Assembly: GCA_003232715.1 (NCBI GenBank)
Contig: QIJG01000228.1
Coordinates: 1-8,696, forward strand
From: Nitrospirota bacterium
GTDB lineage: Bacteria > Nitrospirota > Thermodesulfovibrionia > Thermodesulfovibrionales > JdFR-85
Reading direction: 5' to 3'
DNA length: 8,696 nucleotides
In this document: positions 6,966 through 8,696 of the stretch, piece after piece
Layout of the letters: every line of letters starts with the position of its first letter
How positions within the stretch are numbered: the first letter of the stretch is position 1
Notes under the pieces: model-generated
Told to the model about the DNA's origin: nothing
The model's input: the letters and a program-made list of their open reading frames with translations, nothing else
The model's database searches: none
Made by a program: the position numbers and the translations under genes

Positions 6966-6998
6966 TGTCCGCATAATAAAATCAAGTCTTTGTTCTGG

Positions 6999-7028
6999 AT
7001 TTTAGCCCTAATCTGTCCATTTTTTCAA
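6999..7028 (-). promoter_or_regulatory. Sigma70-like promoter for aroB
   Basis: On the minus strand, TTGAAA (7023-7028, 5 of 6 to consensus) and TAAAAT (6999-7004, 5 of 6) are separated by 18 bp. Transcription would start near 6992, giving a leader of about 40 nt before the ATG at 6953. Confidence 0.6.
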
Positions 7029-7051
7029 CCAGATTGTTGTAATATTCAACT

Positions 7052-7099
7052 ATGCTTGCGAAAAGGATCATACCATGCCTTGACGTAAGAGACGGCAGA
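7052..7099 (+). pseudogene. hisF: hisF 5' fragment, truncated after 16 codons
   Basis: The ATG at 7052 begins MLAKRIIPCLDVRDGR, which is the conserved N-terminus of HisF (cyclase subunit of imidazole glycerol phosphate synthase, histidine biosynthesis), including the beta-1 Asp in CLDV. In intact HisF this is followed by VVKG and a TIM barrel of about 250 residues. Here the frame continues with unrelated residues (ETNKKARMGS...) and stops at 7160 without any HisF character. The break falls 9 bp before a 13-bp stem-loop (7108-7139) and a region of transposase remnants. The remainder of hisF is not in this window. A strong ribosome-binding site is not seen. A histidine-synthesis gene was therefore probably broken by insertion and deletion; an intact copy may exist elsewhere. 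Confidence 0.75.
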
Positions 7100-7107
7100 G
7101 AAACCAA

Positions 7108-7139
7108 CAAGAAAGCAAGAATGGGGTCTTGTTTTCTTG
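7108..7139. repeat. 13-bp stem-loop at the hisF break
   Basis: CAAGAAAGCAAGA (7108-7120) and TCTTGTTTTCTTG (7127-7139) pair over 13 positions, one of them G-T on the plus strand, around the loop ATGGGG. It follows the last recognisable hisF codon by 8 bp, so it may mark the end of an inserted element. The AT-rich tract after it has no long T run, so terminator function is uncertain. Confidence 0.5.
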
Positions 7140-7148
7140 CAATTTTAA

Positions 7149-7382
7149 AACAAAACTGATAAAGTCAATACATGGCAAAGACAGACAGAGACAGACAGTT
7201 TGAATAGTAAATTCTTTAACAACGGTGGCCGCTTTAAAATTCAGGATGATTCCATTATTGTTGAAAGGAAAAAGAAAAGACACTTGCAAATCTTAATGGA
7301 CTCCCTCCTGAAATATAAACACGTAAAAATACCCTGGCTGGATAATCGTAAGCTCTTATTTAAGCTATGGGCAACTTCATGA
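7149..7382 (+). pseudogene. Possible transposase C-terminal remnant
   Basis: The frame is open from 7149 and ends with TGA at 7380-7382. The nominal TTG start at 7200 has no ribosome-binding site. The encoded GGRFKIQDDSIIVERKKKRH (about residues 9-28 from 7200) and VKIPWLDNRKLLFKLWATS at the end remind me of the C-terminal ends of certain transposase-like proteins in environmental bacteria. The recognition is weak and no catalytic residues are included. It lies between the truncated hisF and the IS66-like remnant, which supports a mobile origin. It could also be an unrelated small protein. Confidence 0.3.
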
Positions 7383-7433
7383 TTTCAGGGTGCTTTATCT
7401 GTATAAAAATCGGTGGGTCTTGACGCACATCAG

Positions 7434-7532
7434 ATGGCACAGATTTTTGGCGTTAACCGTCCGAAGGACGACGCTCAAGAGGCTATTGATTTAGCCAAAA
7501 AGGTTAAAGACCGTTGTCCTCAAATATCTTGA
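7434..7532 (+). other. Short unrecognised open frame (32 codons)
   Basis: ATG at 7434 to TGA at 7530-7532 encodes MAQIFGVNRPKDDAQEAID and 13 further residues. Codon by codon it looks protein-like: a helical segment with evenly spaced charges, and D-A-H-Q continuing in frame upstream. It has no ribosome-binding site, and its frame is closed by a TAA shortly before. It is probably a fragment of a larger lost gene whose family I do not recognise. Confidence 0.25.
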
Positions 7533-7548
7533 AGGAAAGACACAGGAT

Positions 7549-7780
7549 ATTCTTAAGAAGAGAGAGTTCGTGAGCAATTTCCTTGGCACGACGAATAATA
7601 TGGGCCAGGCAAGTCTGTCTCTTTGCTGGATTAGTAACTGTTATAAGCAGCATACCTGTCGGTAACCAGCACACCGCCGAAGTTTGTACCTAAAATGGAA
7701 GTGGCAACCTCTGAAGATCGATATGGAAGAAGGCCAAATCGGAATTACCTGCATACCATACGTAATGGCCAAGGCTATCT
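7549..7780 (-). pseudogene. IS66-like DDE transposase remnant, frameshifted
   Basis: Three consecutive minus-strand frames join into one transposase-like segment. These are LGHYVWYAGNSDLAFFHID (ending at 7717), then SSEVATSILG and FGGVLVTDRYAAYNS (7717-7637), then TNPAKRQTCLAHIIRR and AKEIAHELSLLKN (7635-7549). The order and the VLVTDRYAAYN...RQTCLAH pattern match the central DDE region of IS66-family transposases. The Asp of VTDRY would be the second catalytic residue. One extra base at 7636 and a shift at 7717 break the frame. Both ends are missing, and similarity stops at 7549. It abuts the SPFH fragment at about 7780. It is certainly inactive. Confidence 0.7.
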
Positions 7781-7903
7781 GTTTGCCGTGGTGAGTGTGT
7801 GTCTTCCGGGCTCAAAGGCATCAAATGCTTTTCCGTTATAGAAAAACACTGCTGCCTGGCTCTCCCGGACAATGAGTTGTGCCCCGTATTTTATCTCCCC
7901 GGA
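7781..7903 (-). pseudogene. SPFH/YdjI (virion-core-like) gene fragment
   Basis: About 40 codons remain: SGEIKYGAQLIVRESQAAVF, then GKAFDAFEPGRHTLTTAN. This is the characteristic region of YdjI-type SPFH/Band 7 proteins (bacterial 'virion core protein' homologues), where IK-GAQLIVRESQ-AVF...GPGR-TL-T-N is conserved. The upstream end stops where a 64-bp inverted duplication begins. The downstream end stops at AAC (7783-7781), where IS66-like sequence takes over. Both termini of the gene are missing. The function of intact homologues is uncertain (membrane-associated scaffolds). Confidence 0.65.
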
Positions 7904-7942
7904 GCCTGTTTCAGGGATCCGGGGAGATAAAATACGGGGCAC
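7879..7942. repeat. 64-bp near-perfect palindrome (24-bp arms)
   Basis: The arms 7879-7902 (GTGCCCCGTATTTTATCTCC then CCGG) and 7919-7942 are exact reverse complements over 24 bp. The 16-bp centre carries CCTG-TTT-CAGG, so almost the whole unit can fold as one hairpin. The left arm is SPFH coding sequence (minus strand: SGEIKYGA), so the right arm is an inverted copy of it. The hairpin sits 44 bp after the original helicase stop codon but has no T tract on either side, so a standard terminator is doubtful. Confidence 0.9.
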
Positions 7943-8004
7943 TGTTATCAAACCACTCAACGACTTCCAGGAAAACTATTTCTAACTATACTGCCCTTAC
8001 ACTA

Positions 8005-8696
8005 TCAAGAGCCACGGACTTCTTTGCCCTGGCAGGTTGTACGCGTATCTTCCTGCCGTTCAGAACGGAATTTCAGAACGGAATTATCCACAGAACTTAT
8101 CACCCTGTCCGCAAGATCATGAGGAACTTCAACAAAGCTGAATTTATCAAAGAGCGCGATATTCCCGATCTTTTTGCCCGGAATATTTGCACCAGATGCA
8201 ATAGACTTGACGATGTCGGCAACCTTCACCCTGTCTCTCTTACCCACGGTCATAAAGAGTCTTACATAGTTCTTGGCTGAAGATACATCAGACAACCCGA
8301 CTTCATCTTCCTCATCGGATTCCATATCCGAAAAGATAAGACTCAGGGCTGAAGCAGCTATATCACGCTGGGAATACCTGCTGGAAAGCTCGTCTACCAT
8401 GGCTAAATAGCCGGAATGATTTTCATCCTTGATTATGTCGTCAATCTCATCAAGTATTTCCTGCTCCCTTGCCCTCCTGACCTCATCCCTGGTGGGCAAT
8501 TTTGCCTTTTCAATTCGTGTTTTTGCAGACCGTTCTATGAGCCTCAACTGCCTGTATTCCCTTGGGGTAACAAAGGTAATCGCAATACCGGATTTACCTG
8601 CCCTGCCGGTCCTTCCAATACGGTGGATGTAACTATCAGGGTTCTGAGGTATGCTGTAGTTAACCACATGGGACACATCGGTAATATCCAGTCCCC
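8005..8696 (-). CDS. DEAD-box RNA helicase, C-terminal part, 3' end frameshifted
   Basis: The 5' end lies outside the window; the frame is open to 8696. It encodes the end of helicase domain 2: GLDITDV (motif V) and YIHRIGRTGRAG (motif VI, ATP/RNA coupling). A basic helical linker, an acidic patch (SDMESDEEDE) and a DbpA/CsdA-type RNA-binding domain (YVRLFMTVGKRDRVKVADIV ... NIPGKKIGNIALFDKFSFVEVP) follow. This layout is that of DeaD/CsdA-like helicases acting in ribosome assembly and cold-stress RNA remodelling. A 13-bp tandem duplication (8060-8085) shifts the frame after DNSVL. Removing one copy restores NGRKIRVQPARAKKSVALDS..., the usual end of the domain, with a stop at 7986-7988. As it stands, the last 19 or so residues are unrelated, and the final RNA-contacting strand is probably lost. 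Confidence 0.9.
   Translation of the reverse strand, partial: GLDITDVSHVVNYSIPQNPDSYIHRIGRTGRAGKSGIAITFVTPREYRQLRLIERSAKTRIEKAKLPTRDEVRRAREQEILDEIDDIIKDENHSGYLAMVDELSSRYSQRDIAASALSLIFSDMESDEEDEVGLSDVSSAKNYVRLFMTVGKRDRVKVADIVKSIASGANIPGKKIGNIALFDKFSFVEVPHDLADRVISSVDNSVLKFRSERQEDTRTTCQGKEVRGS
8060..8085. repeat. 13-bp tandem duplication causing a frameshift
   Basis: TCAGAACGGAATT occurs twice in direct succession (8060-8072 and 8073-8085) inside the helicase gene. Because 13 is not a multiple of three, it changes the reading frame. The copies are identical, which points to a recent event or an assembly artefact. Confidence 0.95.

Noticed and set aside
6954..6974. Longer aroB start at 6974
   Set aside because: It has no ribosome-binding site, while GAGGAG precedes the ATG at 6953, which also gives the usual protein length.
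7879..8280. Plus-strand 133-codon open frame
   Set aside because: It runs antisense to the helicase end and through the palindrome; it has no ribosome-binding site or recognisable product.

Overview
The window looks like chromosomal DNA of a Gram-negative bacterium. Two genes encode proteins with signal peptides and outer-membrane beta-barrel character, and the others are ordinary bacterial housekeeping or accessory genes. The style (cobQ, aroB, moderate GC, dispersed TGTCATTCC-type and GACAGGATT-type repeats) suggests a Nitrospirota or deltaproteobacterial-type lineage. That is an impression from memory, not a placement.

Layout. 1-419 is noncoding, with a REP-like palindrome, several inverted repeats and a promoter. 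420-1160 (+) encodes a DUF481-type outer-membrane protein. 1183-3948 (-) is a four-gene run read right to left: a DUF1778-type antitoxin, a GNAT-type toxin, an ADP-ribosylglycohydrolase and an uncharacterised outer-membrane-like protein. These overlap by 23 bp, overlap by 4 bp, and abut with no gap. 4065-5552 (-) is cobQ/cbiP (cobyric acid synthase). 5553-5867 is noncoding and holds a roughly 17-unit heptanucleotide array inside nested inverted repeats. 5868-6953 (-) is aroB, with its own good sigma70-like promoter. 6975-7985 is a decayed region: a hisF gene cut off after 16 codons, a possible transposase C-terminus, an IS66-like transposase in three frames, and a fragment of an SPFH/YdjI-like gene ending in a 64-bp hairpin. 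8005-8696 (-) is the C-terminal part of a DEAD-box RNA helicase. Its last residues are frameshifted by a 13-bp tandem duplication, and its start lies beyond the window.

Working together. cobQ (cobalamin synthesis) and aroB (shikimate pathway) are independent housekeeping genes on the same strand. The antitoxin/toxin pair is a recognisable type II module. Its tight coupling to an ADP-ribosylglycohydrolase and a fourth uncharacterised gene is the best candidate here for an unusual system, although chance assembly of an operon is not excluded. The stretch from about 7050 to 8085 has at least six independent lesions (truncations, frameshifts, an inverted duplication, a tandem duplication) and reads as a rearrangement hotspot.
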